Source: Flavobacteriales bacterium
GTDB lineage: Bacteria > Bacteroidota > Bacteroidia > Flavobacteriales_F > PHOS-HE28
Reading direction: 5' to 3'
NCBI GenBank assembly: GCA_020635675.1
Contig: JACJZJ010000003.1
Span: 1-64,000, forward strand
DNA length: 64,000 bases
Shown here: piece by piece, positions 26,618-35,034 of the stretch
Layout of the letters: every line of letters begins with the position of its first letter
Numbering within the stretch: the stretch's first letter is position 1
Made by a program: the position numbers and the translations under genes
Notes under the pieces: generated by a model
Told to the model about the DNA's origin: nothing
The model's input: the letters and a program-made list of their open reading frames with translations, nothing else
Databases searched by the model: none

Positions 26618-29600
26618 GTGCTGAGCCCGTTCCGGACCCGCATCATTGCTCCGATCTTCGCGATCCTGGCCTGCCTCGCATCCGACCTTCGCGCACAGTT
26701 CTACAACGGTGCGCAGCAGGAGTTCGGCAAGAACCGTGTGCAGTACCAGGATTTCCTGTGGCAGTACTACAGGTTCGATCGGATGGAGACCTACTTCTAC
26801 AAGGGTGGTCGGGACATCGCACGTTACGTGGCCCTGAGCGGACACAAGCACCTGAAGGAACTGGAGAAGCTCCTGGACATCAGCATCGATGAGCGCGTAC
26901 AGTTCATCGTGTACAACTCGATGACCGATTTCCGCCAAAGCAACATCGGCATCACCGGGGACGAGCAGTACAACATCGGAGGGGTGACGCGGATCGTGGG
27001 TACCAAGGTGTTCGTCTACTACGAGGGCGACCACGTGCTGCTCGACCAGCAGGTCCGCAGCGGCATCGCACAGGTGCTCATCGATCAGATGATGTACGGC
27101 GGCAATTGGCGCGAGGTGTTGAAGAACAGCACCCTGCTCAACCTGCCCGAGTGGTTCACCAAAGGCCTGGTGGCCCACGTCAGTGGTCCGATGGACGCCC
27201 TGCGCTCCAGCCGCCTGCGCGATGGCATGCTCACCGGCAGGTTCGACAAGTTCAACCGTTTGGAGGGGGATGATGCCGTTCTGGTCGGGCAGGCGATCTG
27301 GAGCTATGTCTCGGATGTCTATGGGGCCAGCGTGATCCCGAACATCCTGTACATGACGCGCGTGAGTCGCAACCCGGAGAGCGGATTCCTCTATGTGTTG
27401 GGCATCCCGTTGCGTACCCTCTCCAAGGAGTGCCTCGCCTACTACAAGGACCGCTTTGCAAAGGAGGACGGACTTCGCAAGGAAGCCGCATTGGACGAAC
27501 TGCCGATCCGCACCCGGAGGAAGGCCACCTACTCCCAATTCACGCTGAGCCCGGACGGTCGCTACGCCGCTTATGCGAGCAATGAGATGGGCCAATACAA
27601 GGTCTGGTTGTACGATATCGATGCCGGCAAGCGCAAGAAGCTCATCAAAGGGGAGAAGAAGTTGGACCGGATCGTCGATCGTTCGTTCCCCGTGCTGGCC
27701 TGGCATCCGGGCAGCAAGGCCCTTTCGTTCGCCGTTGAACGCAAAGGGGAACTGTACCTGAAGACCTACACTTTGGACGATGGGAAGACCGCGACCAGGC
27801 CTGTGTTCATGCTGGACAAGATCCTTGGGATGGACTACTCACCCGACGGTCGGAACATGGTGTTCAGCGGGGTGGTCGATGGCCGGACCGACCTCTATTA
27901 CTACTACTTGATCGGGAACCGGCAGGAGCAGTTGACGAACGATCCGTATGACGATCTCGATCCGCGTTTCGTTGACGGTGGAAGGTCCGTCATATTCACG
28001 AGCGACAGGCCGGACGATACCCTGCGCATGGAACCGGCGAACGGTAATGTGCCCTTGATCAACGGCAACAGGGATGTCTTCCTCCTGGACCTCGCCACAC
28101 GCGCGCCGCTCCTGAAAAGGCTCACGGACACCCCCTTCGCCAATGAGGTCGGGCCGGCCCAGTTCGACAGCACACATTACACCTATCTCAGCGATGCGGC
28201 CGGCGCCATGGACCGTTACTTGGTCCGCTACGACAGTGCGATCGCACGGATCGATACCGCCGTCCACTATCGCTACTTCACACGCGAGCAACGCGTGAGC
28301 GGTTGGAGGCGGGCCGTTCTGGAACAGAACGTCCGGCCGGATAGGGGGCGCTTCAGTCAGCTGATGTACGAGAACGGTACGTACCACTTCCAGATCGGTC
28401 GCACCGGTGGCACGGGAGCGGAGACCTCGTCCGGGACCGGGGAGATCGAAGACGGAAGCCCCGTGCAAAGGGTCACGGATGGTGTGGTCACCAACGATAT
28501 GACACCGGTGGTGAAGGTGGATGTGCCCGTTCCGGATGTGCCGGCAGAGCAGCGTGTGGATGTTCGCAACTACGTTTTCAGTGACGAATTGGCGGCGCCG
28601 GACCGCCCCGCGGCACCAGGTGATGGTCAGGTGGACCGGAGCGTCAGCGAGGCGACACACGCCCCTGCCGACACGATCGCGGCTCGACCGATCACCTTCC
28701 CCGAACAGCGCAACTACAACGTGAATTTCGCCACGGATGCCGTGCTTACACAGGTGGACAACAGCTACTCGGGCGCATTCTACCAGCCCTTCACCGGGCC
28801 GGGTAACCTGAACCCCGGTCTGAGCGCACTGATGCAAATGGGCATCAGTGACCTCTTTGAGGACCACAAGATCGTGGGCGGCATCCGCCTCGCACTGAGC
28901 CTCAACAACTTTGACTACGCCCTCAGCTACGAGAACCTCAAACACCGTCTGGACAGGAAGATCATCCTACAGCGTCAGACGCTCCAGGGCGTGGCCGATA
29001 TCGGTGTGGTGAAGGTCCAGACCCACCAGGCGATCTACCAGCTCAGCTGGCCCTTCAGTGAATTGGCGAGCCTGCGGACCACATTGCTGTACCGCAATGA
29101 CCGCTACGTGGTCCAGAGCACCGATCTGGGCACTTTGCAGACGCCGAACTACTATGAGAACCAGGTCGGGGCACGGCTGGCCTATGTCTATGATAGTTCG
29201 ATCCCCATCGGGCTCAATCTGTACACGGGTTGGAAGGCGAAGGTGTTCGGCGAGTACTACCAGGAACCGGATGTCCGGAAAAGCGACATGGCAGTGTTCG
29301 GCCTTGACGTGCGGCATTCGCTCCGCGTGCATCGCGATATGGTCTGGGTGAACCGGTTGGCCGGAAGCGCATCATTGGGAAGCCGTCGTGTCGTCTTTTT
29401 CCTCGGCGGCGTGGACAACTGGCTGTTCCCGAAGGTGGACAACTCGATACCGATCGACTACGACCAGAACTACTTTTATCAGGCCAATGCCACGCCGATG
29501 CGGGGCTTCTACTACAATGCCCGGAACGGTACGTCCTTTGGCGTGTTCAATACCGAATTGCGGTTCCCGGTTTTTCGTTACCTGCTCGATCGCCCGATAC

Positions 29601-29890
29601 GCTCCGACTTTCTGCAGAACTTCCAGTTGATCGGATTCGGGGATGCCGGCGTGGCCTGGACCGGCCCGGACCCCTATTCGGAGGACAATACGTTCAATCA
29701 GCAGGTGGTCAGCAGGAATCCCTTGACGATCACCATCAAGAACCAGCGGGAACCGATCGTGGGTGGGTTCGGGTTCGGTGTGCGCACCCGCCTGCTGGGC
29801 TACTTTGTAAGGGCTGATGCGGCATGGGGTATCGACGACGGCGTGATACTCGATCCGCTGGTCCACATCTCGCTCAGTCTGGATATCTGA
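26618..29890 (+). CDS. Outer-membrane protein: degenerate peptidase-like region, TolB-type propeller, C-terminal barrel
   Basis: The 1090-aa product begins with a signal sequence (FRTRIIAPIFAILACLASDLRAQ). Residues of about 30-250 resemble the peptidase-like region that precedes PD40 propellers in related Bacteroidota proteins, ending LPEWFTKGLVAHVSG, but the expected HExxH is absent (RSGIAQVLIDQMMYGGN is found there). TolB-like PD40 repeats follow (YSQFTLSPDGRYAAYASNEM; LGMDYSPDGRNMVFSG; PRFVDGGRSVIFTS). The last third (from about residue 700) alternates strands and ends HISLSLDI with a barrel-like closing strand. GTG is the start because a -7 box precedes it and the signal peptide follows. 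The next gene begins 1 base after its stop. Confidence 0.75.
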   Translation: MLSPFRTRIIAPIFAILACLASDLRAQFYNGAQQEFGKNRVQYQDFLWQYYRFDRMETYFYKGGRDIARYVALSGHKHLKELEKLLDISIDERVQFIVYNSMTDFRQSNIGITGDEQYNIGGVTRIVGTKVFVYYEGDHVLLDQQVRSGIAQVLIDQMMYGGNWREVLKNSTLLNLPEWFTKGLVAHVSGPMDALRSSRLRDGMLTGRFDKFNRLEGDDAVLVGQAIWSYVSDVYGASVIPNILYMTRVSRNPESGFLYVLGIPLRTLSKECLAYYKDRFAKEDGLRKEAALDELPIRTRRKATYSQFTLSPDGRYAAYASNEMGQYKVWLYDIDAGKRKKLIKGEKKLDRIVDRSFPVLAWHPGSKALSFAVERKGELYLKTYTLDDGKTATRPVFMLDKILGMDYSPDGRNMVFSGVVDGRTDLYYYYLIGNRQEQLTNDPYDDLDPRFVDGGRSVIFTSDRPDDTLRMEPANGNVPLINGNRDVFLLDLATRAPLLKRLTDTPFANEVGPAQFDSTHYTYLSDAAGAMDRYLVRYDSAIARIDTAVHYRYFTREQRVSGWRRAVLEQNVRPDRGRFSQLMYENGTYHFQIGRTGGTGAETSSGTGEIEDGSPVQRVTDGVVTNDMTPVVKVDVPVPDVPAEQRVDVRNYVFSDELAAPDRPAAPGDGQVDRSVSEATHAPADTIAARPITFPEQRNYNVNFATDAVLTQVDNSYSGAFYQPFTGPGNLNPGLSALMQMGISDLFEDHKIVGGIRLALSLNNFDYALSYENLKHRLDRKIILQRQTLQGVADIGVVKVQTHQAIYQLSWPFSELASLRTTLLYRNDRYVVQSTDLGTLQTPNYYENQVGARLAYVYDSSIPIGLNLYTGWKAKVFGEYYQEPDVRKSDMAVFGLDVRHSLRVHRDMVWVNRLAGSASLGSRRVVFFLGGVDNWLFPKVDNSIPIDYDQNYFYQANATPMRGFYYNARNGTSFGVFNTELRFPVFRYLLDRPIRSDFLQNFQLIGFGDAGVAWTGPDPYSEDNTFNQQVVSRNPLTITIKNQREPIVGGFGFGVRTRLLGYFVRADAAWGIDDGVILDPLVHISLSLDI

Positions 29891-29891
29891 C

Positions 29892-30260
29892 ATGTCCATC
29901 AGCACCCTGATCATCCTGGTCCTCATCGGTGTGCTTGCCGGGATCTTGAGCGGTTTCGTCGGCGTGGGTGGCGGCATCATCATCGTACCCGCCCTTGTCT
30001 ATATCATGGGCATGGACCAGCACCATGCCCAAGGCACGAGCCTGGCGGTGTTGCTCCTGCCCGTGGGCATCCTCGCCGTGATGAACTACTACCGTGCAGG
30101 GACGGTGGACATCAAGGCCGCCGGGTTGATCGCCCTGGCCTTCGTGGTGGGCGGCTACCTGGGTAGCCGCTGGTCGCTGTCGCTGCCCGAGGTCACCGTG
30201 AAGCGTGTTTTCGGTGCGATCATGCTCGTGGCCGCGATCAAGCTCATCTTCAGCAGGTGA
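29892..30260 (+). CDS. Half-size TauE/SafE family membrane protein
   Basis: The 122-aa inner-membrane protein contains one TauE/SafE repeat: LAGILSGFVGVGGGIIIVPALV, then GTSLAVLLLPVG, and YYRAGTVDIKAAGLIALAFVVGGYLGSRWSLSLP. Full-length family members have two such halves (about 250 aa), so this would have to act as a dimer. The family exports sulfite, sulfoacetate and related anions; the substrate here is unknown. Its ATG is one base after the barrel gene stop and its own stop overlaps the amidohydrolase start as GTGA, so all three are probably transcribed together. Confidence 0.83.
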   Translation: MSISTLIILVLIGVLAGILSGFVGVGGGIIIVPALVYIMGMDQHHAQGTSLAVLLLPVGILAVMNYYRAGTVDIKAAGLIALAFVVGGYLGSRWSLSLPEVTVKRVFGAIMLVAAIKLIFSR

Positions 30261-31441
30261 TCGACGAGGTGCTTGCAGGAGCGCGGCGATCGCGGGAGGA
30301 GCTCGTCCGGCTCCGGCGCCATCTTCATGCACATCCCGAGCCGAGCTTCGCTGAGCACGCTACTGCCGCTTTTCTGGCGGATGAGCTCCGCGCAACGGGT
30401 ATCGAGTTCCGCGAAGGTGTAGCCGGTACCGGTATCGTGGCAGTGGTACGTGGCCGTGCGGATGTCTCCGATCGGTGTTTCGCACTGAGAGCGGATATGG
30501 ACGCGCTGCCGATCCAGGAGCTCGGTGACCGCTCCTACATCAGTCGCACGTCGGGGTGGATGCATGCCTGTGGACACGATGCACATACCGCGATGGTGCT
30601 TGGAGCGGGTCGGCTATTGCACGACCTGCGCGCCAGTTGGAGCGGGATGGTGCTCCTGGTGTTCCAACCCGGTGAAGAACGTATTCCCGGAGGGGCCAGC
30701 CTGATGCTCGCGGGAGGTGCCTTGGACGAGCCACGCCCCGCAGGCATGCTCGGGCAGCATGCCACGCCGGAGTTGGAGGCCGGTGTGATCGGTTTCCATG
30801 AAGGGCCGTTCATGGCCAGCAGTGATGAGCTTTACCTGACCGTGGTCGGCCGGGGCGGCCATGCCGCCGGACCGGACGCATTGATCGACCCGATCACCAT
30901 CGCGGCCCACCTGCTCCTGGAATTGAAGGAGGAGTCCAAAGGTCTGCTGCCGGAGGCCGTCAAGTTGCTGGCGTTCGGCCGTGTCATGGCCGAAGGAGCC
31001 ACGAACGTGGTGCCGGACGAGGTGCACATCGCGGGTACGTTCCGCGCGTTCGACGAGGACGTGCGCGAGAAGGTGCATCGCTGGCTGCCGGAACGCGCCC
31101 AGGCCATCGCCCGCGCTCACGGCGGCGATTGCCGGGTCGAAGTGCGCAAGGGTTACCCGGTGCTGGTGAACGACCCCGGACTGACACGCCGCATGCGCGC
31201 GGTGGCGGGTGAACTGCTGGGCCCCCGGGCCGTGGTCGAGGTGGATCGTCGCATGGGCAGCGAGGATTTCGCCTTTTATACGCACGCCATGCCCGGATGC
31301 TTCATGCGCCTGGGCACGGGGAACACGGCCAAAGGCATCTCCTCAGGCTTGCACACGCCGACCTTCGACATCGACGAGGATGCACTGCCGATCGGCTGTG
31401 CCATGCTGGCGGCGGGGGCGTTGAGCGAGCTCGCTGGTTGA
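30257..31441 (+). CDS. M20-family amidohydrolase
   Basis: The 394-aa cytoplasmic enzyme is of the M20D aminoacylase/hippurate hydrolase type, which cleaves N-acyl amino acids or similar amides using two metals. Seen: HLHAHPEPSF (residues 22-31), RADMDALP (78-85), ACGHDAHT (104-111), the QPGEE motif later, and MGSEDFAFYT near the C-terminus. GTG is the start because it overlaps the TauE stop; there is no nearby ATG. The substrate is unknown. It may act on peptides or acylated amino acids taken up by the cell. Confidence 0.9.
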   Translation: MIDEVLAGARRSREELVRLRRHLHAHPEPSFAEHATAAFLADELRATGIEFREGVAGTGIVAVVRGRADVSDRCFALRADMDALPIQELGDRSYISRTSGWMHACGHDAHTAMVLGAGRLLHDLRASWSGMVLLVFQPGEERIPGGASLMLAGGALDEPRPAGMLGQHATPELEAGVIGFHEGPFMASSDELYLTVVGRGGHAAGPDALIDPITIAAHLLLELKEESKGLLPEAVKLLAFGRVMAEGATNVVPDEVHIAGTFRAFDEDVREKVHRWLPERAQAIARAHGGDCRVEVRKGYPVLVNDPGLTRRMRAVAGELLGPRAVVEVDRRMGSEDFAFYTHAMPGCFMRLGTGNTAKGISSGLHTPTFDIDEDALPIGCAMLAAGALSELAG

Positions 31442-31528
31442 GGTACGCTAGGGGACCCGACCGGTGGCCTTCCGCGGTGCGGTGCCGTACATTGGTCATG
31501 CGCGAACGCGAGATCGGACGATACGGCC

Positions 31529-31726
31529 ATGCGAAATGGAAGAAGAACATACCCGCTTCCCCTCATGCTCGGGAGCTTGTTGATGGGTGCGGCCTGGGTG
31601 CTGCATCGTTACTTCGCCACGTCGGACCTCATCGATGGCCTGCTCAAGGGGGTGGGCGTGGGCTTGATGATCGGCAGCCTGGTGCTCATGTCCCGAAAAC
31701 GGAAGTGCGCCAGTGAGGAAGCATAG
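31529..31726 (+). CDS. Small two-helix membrane protein
   Basis: This 65-aa frame codes for a basic N-terminus, two hydrophobic segments (LPLMLGSLLMGAAWVL and LLKGVGVGLMIGSLVLM) and a charged tail (SRKRKCASEEA). A TACATTGG stretch at 31488 is a poor -7 box candidate. I know no family for it. The hydrophobic pattern and basic ends support a real membrane peptide, but the other frames here are also open, so it could be spurious. Confidence 0.45.
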   Translation: MRNGRRTYPLPLMLGSLLMGAAWVLHRYFATSDLIDGLLKGVGVGLMIGSLVLMSRKRKCASEEA

Positions 31727-31741
31727 CACAAGTCCTGGGGT

Positions 31742-31757
31742 CCACCGGGCCCGGTGG
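31742..31757. terminator. Palindrome between convergent genes, possible terminator
   Basis: CCACCGGG and CCCGGTGG form a 16-base perfect palindrome between the 65-aa gene and the recQ stop. There is no loop or T-tract, so termination is only suggested by its position. Confidence 0.35.
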
Positions 31758-31800
31758 CCGTAGCCGCCTCGCACCATCATTGGCTCTTCGGACCTCCGTC

Positions 31801-33984
31801 CTAGTTGGCCACCTCGCTCAGGAACCTGATCCGCATCAAACGGACCTCTTCCTCGCTCACGTCACCGTTGAACTCTTCCACGGCCGCATCGATCGAATCG
31901 GTCTCGGCATCGCGGAAATAGTCCATGATCTCGTCCTGAAGGTCACCATCGAGCACCTCGTCCACGTGATAGCTGATGTCGAGCTTCGTACCGCTCATCA
32001 CGATGCTCTCCAGTTCGTGCAGCAACTGAACCAACGTGAGCCCCTTTGCACGCGCAATGGAGTCGAGCGGTAGTTTCCGATCGATGTTCTGGATGATCTG
32101 GACCTTCGATCCGCTCTTGTTCACCACGGACCGCACGACCACCTCCTCGGTGCGTTCGATCTCGTTCTCGTCCACGTATCGGGCGATCATGTCGGCGAAC
32201 GGCTTGCCGTACTTCTGGGCCTTGCCCGGTCCCACGCCTGTAATGTGCGTCAACTCCTCGACCGTTACCGGGTAGCGGATGGTCATCTCCTCCAGGCTGG
32301 GATCCTGGAAGAGCACATAGGGCGCCAGTTTGAATTTGCGCGCCTGTTGTTGTCGCAGGTCCTTCAACATGGCCATCAGCTTCTCATCGGCGGCCCCGCC
32401 GCGTGAAGGCCCGCCTTCGTCACCGCCTTCGTCGAATTCGCTGAAGTCCCGCTCCTTGAGGAACTGCACGGCATGTGGCTTCTTCATGAACCGCCTGCCC
32501 TTCTCTGTGATGGTCAGGATGCCATAGGTCTCGATGTCCTTTTCCAGGTAGCCCTCGACAATGGCCTGGCGCACGATCCCCTGCCAATAGCGGGCGTCGT
32601 GATCGTTCCCCTTACCGAAACTTTCCAGCTGATCGCCCTTGTAGGTCTTCATCTCACTGCTTTCCGTGCCGGTCAGCAGGTCGCAGAGGAACTTGGCCCT
32701 GTGTCGCTCCTTGCTCTCCTGAACGGCGTCGAGCAGCAGTTCCAGCGACTCCCTGGCGTCGAAGCTCTCCTTGGGATAGAGACAGTTGTCACATGCTCCG
32801 CAGTTGTCCCCTTCCAGCTCTTCCCCGAAGTAGTGCAGAAGGAAACGGCGGCGGCACATGCTCGTTTCGGCGTAGCTGACCGTTTCCTGCAGGAGTTGTT
32901 TGCCGATCTCCTGTTCGGCCACCGGTTTGCCCTGCAGGAACTTCTCCAGCTTCTCGATGTCCTTGTAGCTGTAGAACGCCACGCACCGGCCCTCTCCACC
33001 GTCGCGACCGGCGCGTCCCGTTTCCTGGTAATAGCTCTCCAGGCTCTTCGGGATGTCGTGGTGGATCACGAAGCGCACGTCCGGTTTGTCGATCCCCATT
33101 CCGAATGCGATCGTGGCCACGATCACATCCACCTTTTCCATCAGGAACTGGTCCTGGTGATCGGCACGCTGCGCGGCGTCCATGCCGGCATGGTAGGGCA
33201 GGGCCTTGATGCCGTTCACCTTCAAGGTCTCCGCGATCTCCTCCACCTTCTTGCGACTCAGACAGTAGATGATGCCCGACCGGCCTTCGTATTGCTTCAC
33301 GAAGCGGATGATCTCCCGGGCCACCTGCACCTTGGGACGCACCTCGTAGTAGAGATTGGGCCGGTTGAAGGATGCCTTGAAGACGCGCGCGTCCGGGATG
33401 TCGAGGTTCTTCAGGATGTCCTCCTGCACCTTTTCCGTCGCCGTGGCGGTAAGGGCGATCACCGGCACCCGCTTGATCTCATCGAAAATGGTGCGCAGCC
33501 GACGGTACTCCGGCCGGAAGTCATGTCCCCATTCACTGATGCAATGCGCCTCATCGATGGCGAAGAAACTGATCCTGATGTCGGTGAGGAATTCGATGTT
33601 CTCCTTCTTCGTCAAGGATTCCGGGGCAACGTACAGAAGCTTCGTCCGGCCTTCCCGGATGTCCTTCTTCACACGCAGCGCTTCGTTGCGCGACAGGGAG
33701 CTGTTCAGGAAATGGGCGACCCCACTGTCGGTGCTGAAGCTGCGAAGGGCGTCCACCTGGTTCTTCATCAGGGCGATCAGCGGCGAAACGACGATGGCGG
33801 TGCCTTCGCTCATCAAGGCGGGCAGCTGGTAACACAGGCTCTTTCCACCGCCCGTGGGCATGATCACGAAGGTGTCACGGCCATCGAGGATGCTCTGGAT
33901 GATGGCCTCCTGCTCGCCTTTGAACGTGTTGAATCCGAAGAACTGTTCCAGCGCTTCACGCGCCGGTAGGGCTAGATCGTTCAT
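31801..33984 (-). CDS. recQ: ATP-dependent DNA helicase RecQ
   Basis: The 727-aa 3'-5' DNA helicase works in recombination and repair. Walker A is in MPTGGGKSLCYQLP near residue 40, the DEAH box follows (FFAIDEAHCISEWGHDFRPEY), then motif VI (YYQETGRAGRDG). The RecQ zinc-binding cysteines are CRRRFLLHYFGEELEGDNC and GACDNC. A winged-helix region (about 430-520) and an HRDC domain (VTVEELTHITGVGPGKAQKYG) follow, with a helical C-terminal extension typical of Bacteroidota RecQ. A weak -7 box, TACATTTA, lies on the minus strand at 34033-34026, 41 bases upstream. Confidence 0.95.
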   Translation of the reverse strand: MNDLALPAREALEQFFGFNTFKGEQEAIIQSILDGRDTFVIMPTGGGKSLCYQLPALMSEGTAIVVSPLIALMKNQVDALRSFSTDSGVAHFLNSSLSRNEALRVKKDIREGRTKLLYVAPESLTKKENIEFLTDIRISFFAIDEAHCISEWGHDFRPEYRRLRTIFDEIKRVPVIALTATATEKVQEDILKNLDIPDARVFKASFNRPNLYYEVRPKVQVAREIIRFVKQYEGRSGIIYCLSRKKVEEIAETLKVNGIKALPYHAGMDAAQRADHQDQFLMEKVDVIVATIAFGMGIDKPDVRFVIHHDIPKSLESYYQETGRAGRDGGEGRCVAFYSYKDIEKLEKFLQGKPVAEQEIGKQLLQETVSYAETSMCRRRFLLHYFGEELEGDNCGACDNCLYPKESFDARESLELLLDAVQESKERHRAKFLCDLLTGTESSEMKTYKGDQLESFGKGNDHDARYWQGIVRQAIVEGYLEKDIETYGILTITEKGRRFMKKPHAVQFLKERDFSEFDEGGDEGGPSRGGAADEKLMAMLKDLRQQQARKFKLAPYVLFQDPSLEEMTIRYPVTVEELTHITGVGPGKAQKYGKPFADMIARYVDENEIERTEEVVVRSVVNKSGSKVQIIQNIDRKLPLDSIARAKGLTLVQLLHELESIVMSGTKLDISYHVDEVLDGDLQDEIMDYFRDAETDSIDAAVEEFNGDVSEEEVRLMRIRFLSEVAN

Positions 33985-34025
33985 GTATTACAGGGTGCGA
34001 ACGGGTCGGTCCCGGTCTTGCTTCT

Positions 34026-34033
34026 TAAATGTA
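34026..34033 (-). promoter_or_regulatory. Possible -7 box TACATTTA before recQ
   Basis: TAnnTTTa differs by one base from the consensus. No -33 TTG at the expected spacing. Confidence 0.33.
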
Positions 34034-34154
34034 CGGCGCGGGCACGGATCATTGCACGCACCGTCCCAAAAGATCGTTAACGCGATCGACAAAAGAATGT
34101 TCTCATCGGTCGGATCCGGAGCTCCGCCGCTCCCAGCGCGCGATCGGGGCCGTC

Positions 34155-34162
34155 TATCTTTG
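34155..34162 (+). promoter_or_regulatory. -7 box TATCTTTG before tatC
   Basis: Exact TAnnTTTG match, 20 bases before the tatC ATG; likely drives the tatC-DUF5686-lptB unit. Confidence 0.62.
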
Positions 34163-34182
34163 GCCCCTTCCTGAGCGCACGC

Positions 34183-35034
34183 ATGGCCGCGGAAGCGGGG
34201 CACAAAGAAATGACGTTCCTGGAGCACTTGGAGGAGCTCCGTTGGACGCTGGTCCGATCGGCCATTGCCGTCGTGATCGGAATGGTCGCGGCCTTCATCG
34301 GGAAGGAGTTCGTTTTCGACAAGGTCGTCCTGGCGGCCCGCAGCCCCGATTTTATCACGTATCGGGTGCTCTGCTGGGTCTCGCGGCAGCTCGGGCTGGG
34401 TGACGGGCTCTGCATCAAGGACCTGGGCTTCGACCTGCAGAACATCACCATGTCAGGCCAGTTCATCACACATCTCATGGTATCCTTCGTGGCGGGCCTG
34501 ATCATCGCCTCGCCCTATGTGTTCTGGGAGATCTGGCGGTTCATCGCCCCGGGCCTGCACGCACGGGAGCGGCGCATGGGCGGCTATGCGGTGGGGTTCG
34601 CCTCCCTGCTCTTCCTCGCGGGGGCGGCCTTCGGTTACTATGTGATGGCCCCGATGAGCATCCAATTCCTGGGTGGGTATCAGGTGAGTGCCTCGGTGCG
34701 CAATATGATCTCGTTGGACAGCTATATCTCCACTGTGACCTCGATCCCGCTGTGGAGCGGACTGGTCTTCGAGTTGCCGTTGATCGTGTTCATGTTGGCT
34801 CGCATGGGACTGGTCGGGCCGGACATGCTCAGGTCCTACCGTCGCCATGCTTATGTGGGGATCCTGGTGATCGCGGCCATCATTACCCCCCCGGACGTTT
34901 CGAGCCAGGTCCTTGTTTCATTGCCCCTGATCGCCCTGTACGAGGCCGGGATCATGCTGGCGGCCCGTGAAGAGCGGAGATACCAGCGACGCAACGGAGA
35001 GGTCCGGGGTCAACACGGTCCGGAGAGGTCATGA
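34183..35034 (+). CDS. tatC: Sec-independent protein translocase TatC
   Basis: The 283-aa inner-membrane protein recognises twin-arginine signals of folded proteins. The N-terminal MTFLEHLEELRWTLVRS motif binds the signal peptide. Six membrane segments are seen, with the conserved glutamate-containing PYVFWEIWRFIAPGLHARERR loop, and FGYYVMAPMSIQFL after it. The C-terminus is polar. Its stop overlaps the next start as ATGA. The partner tatA is not in the window. Confidence 0.95.
   Translation: MAAEAGHKEMTFLEHLEELRWTLVRSAIAVVIGMVAAFIGKEFVFDKVVLAARSPDFITYRVLCWVSRQLGLGDGLCIKDLGFDLQNITMSGQFITHLMVSFVAGLIIASPYVFWEIWRFIAPGLHARERRMGGYAVGFASLLFLAGAAFGYYVMAPMSIQFLGGYQVSASVRNMISLDSYISTVTSIPLWSGLVFELPLIVFMLARMGLVGPDMLRSYRRHAYVGILVIAAIITPPDVSSQVLVSLPLIALYEAGIMLAAREERRYQRRNGEVRGQHGPERS

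Noticed and set aside
26549..27706. Long N-terminal extension of the MBL-fold gene to 605 aa
   Set aside because: The extra part is antisense to the propeller/barrel gene, and a -7 box lies between; the ATG at 26548 gives normal family length.
31498..31716. Alternative frame from the ATG at 31498 over the small membrane gene
   Set aside because: It codes for an arginine/histidine/glycine-rich product without hydrophobic segments; the frame from 31529 has two good membrane segments.
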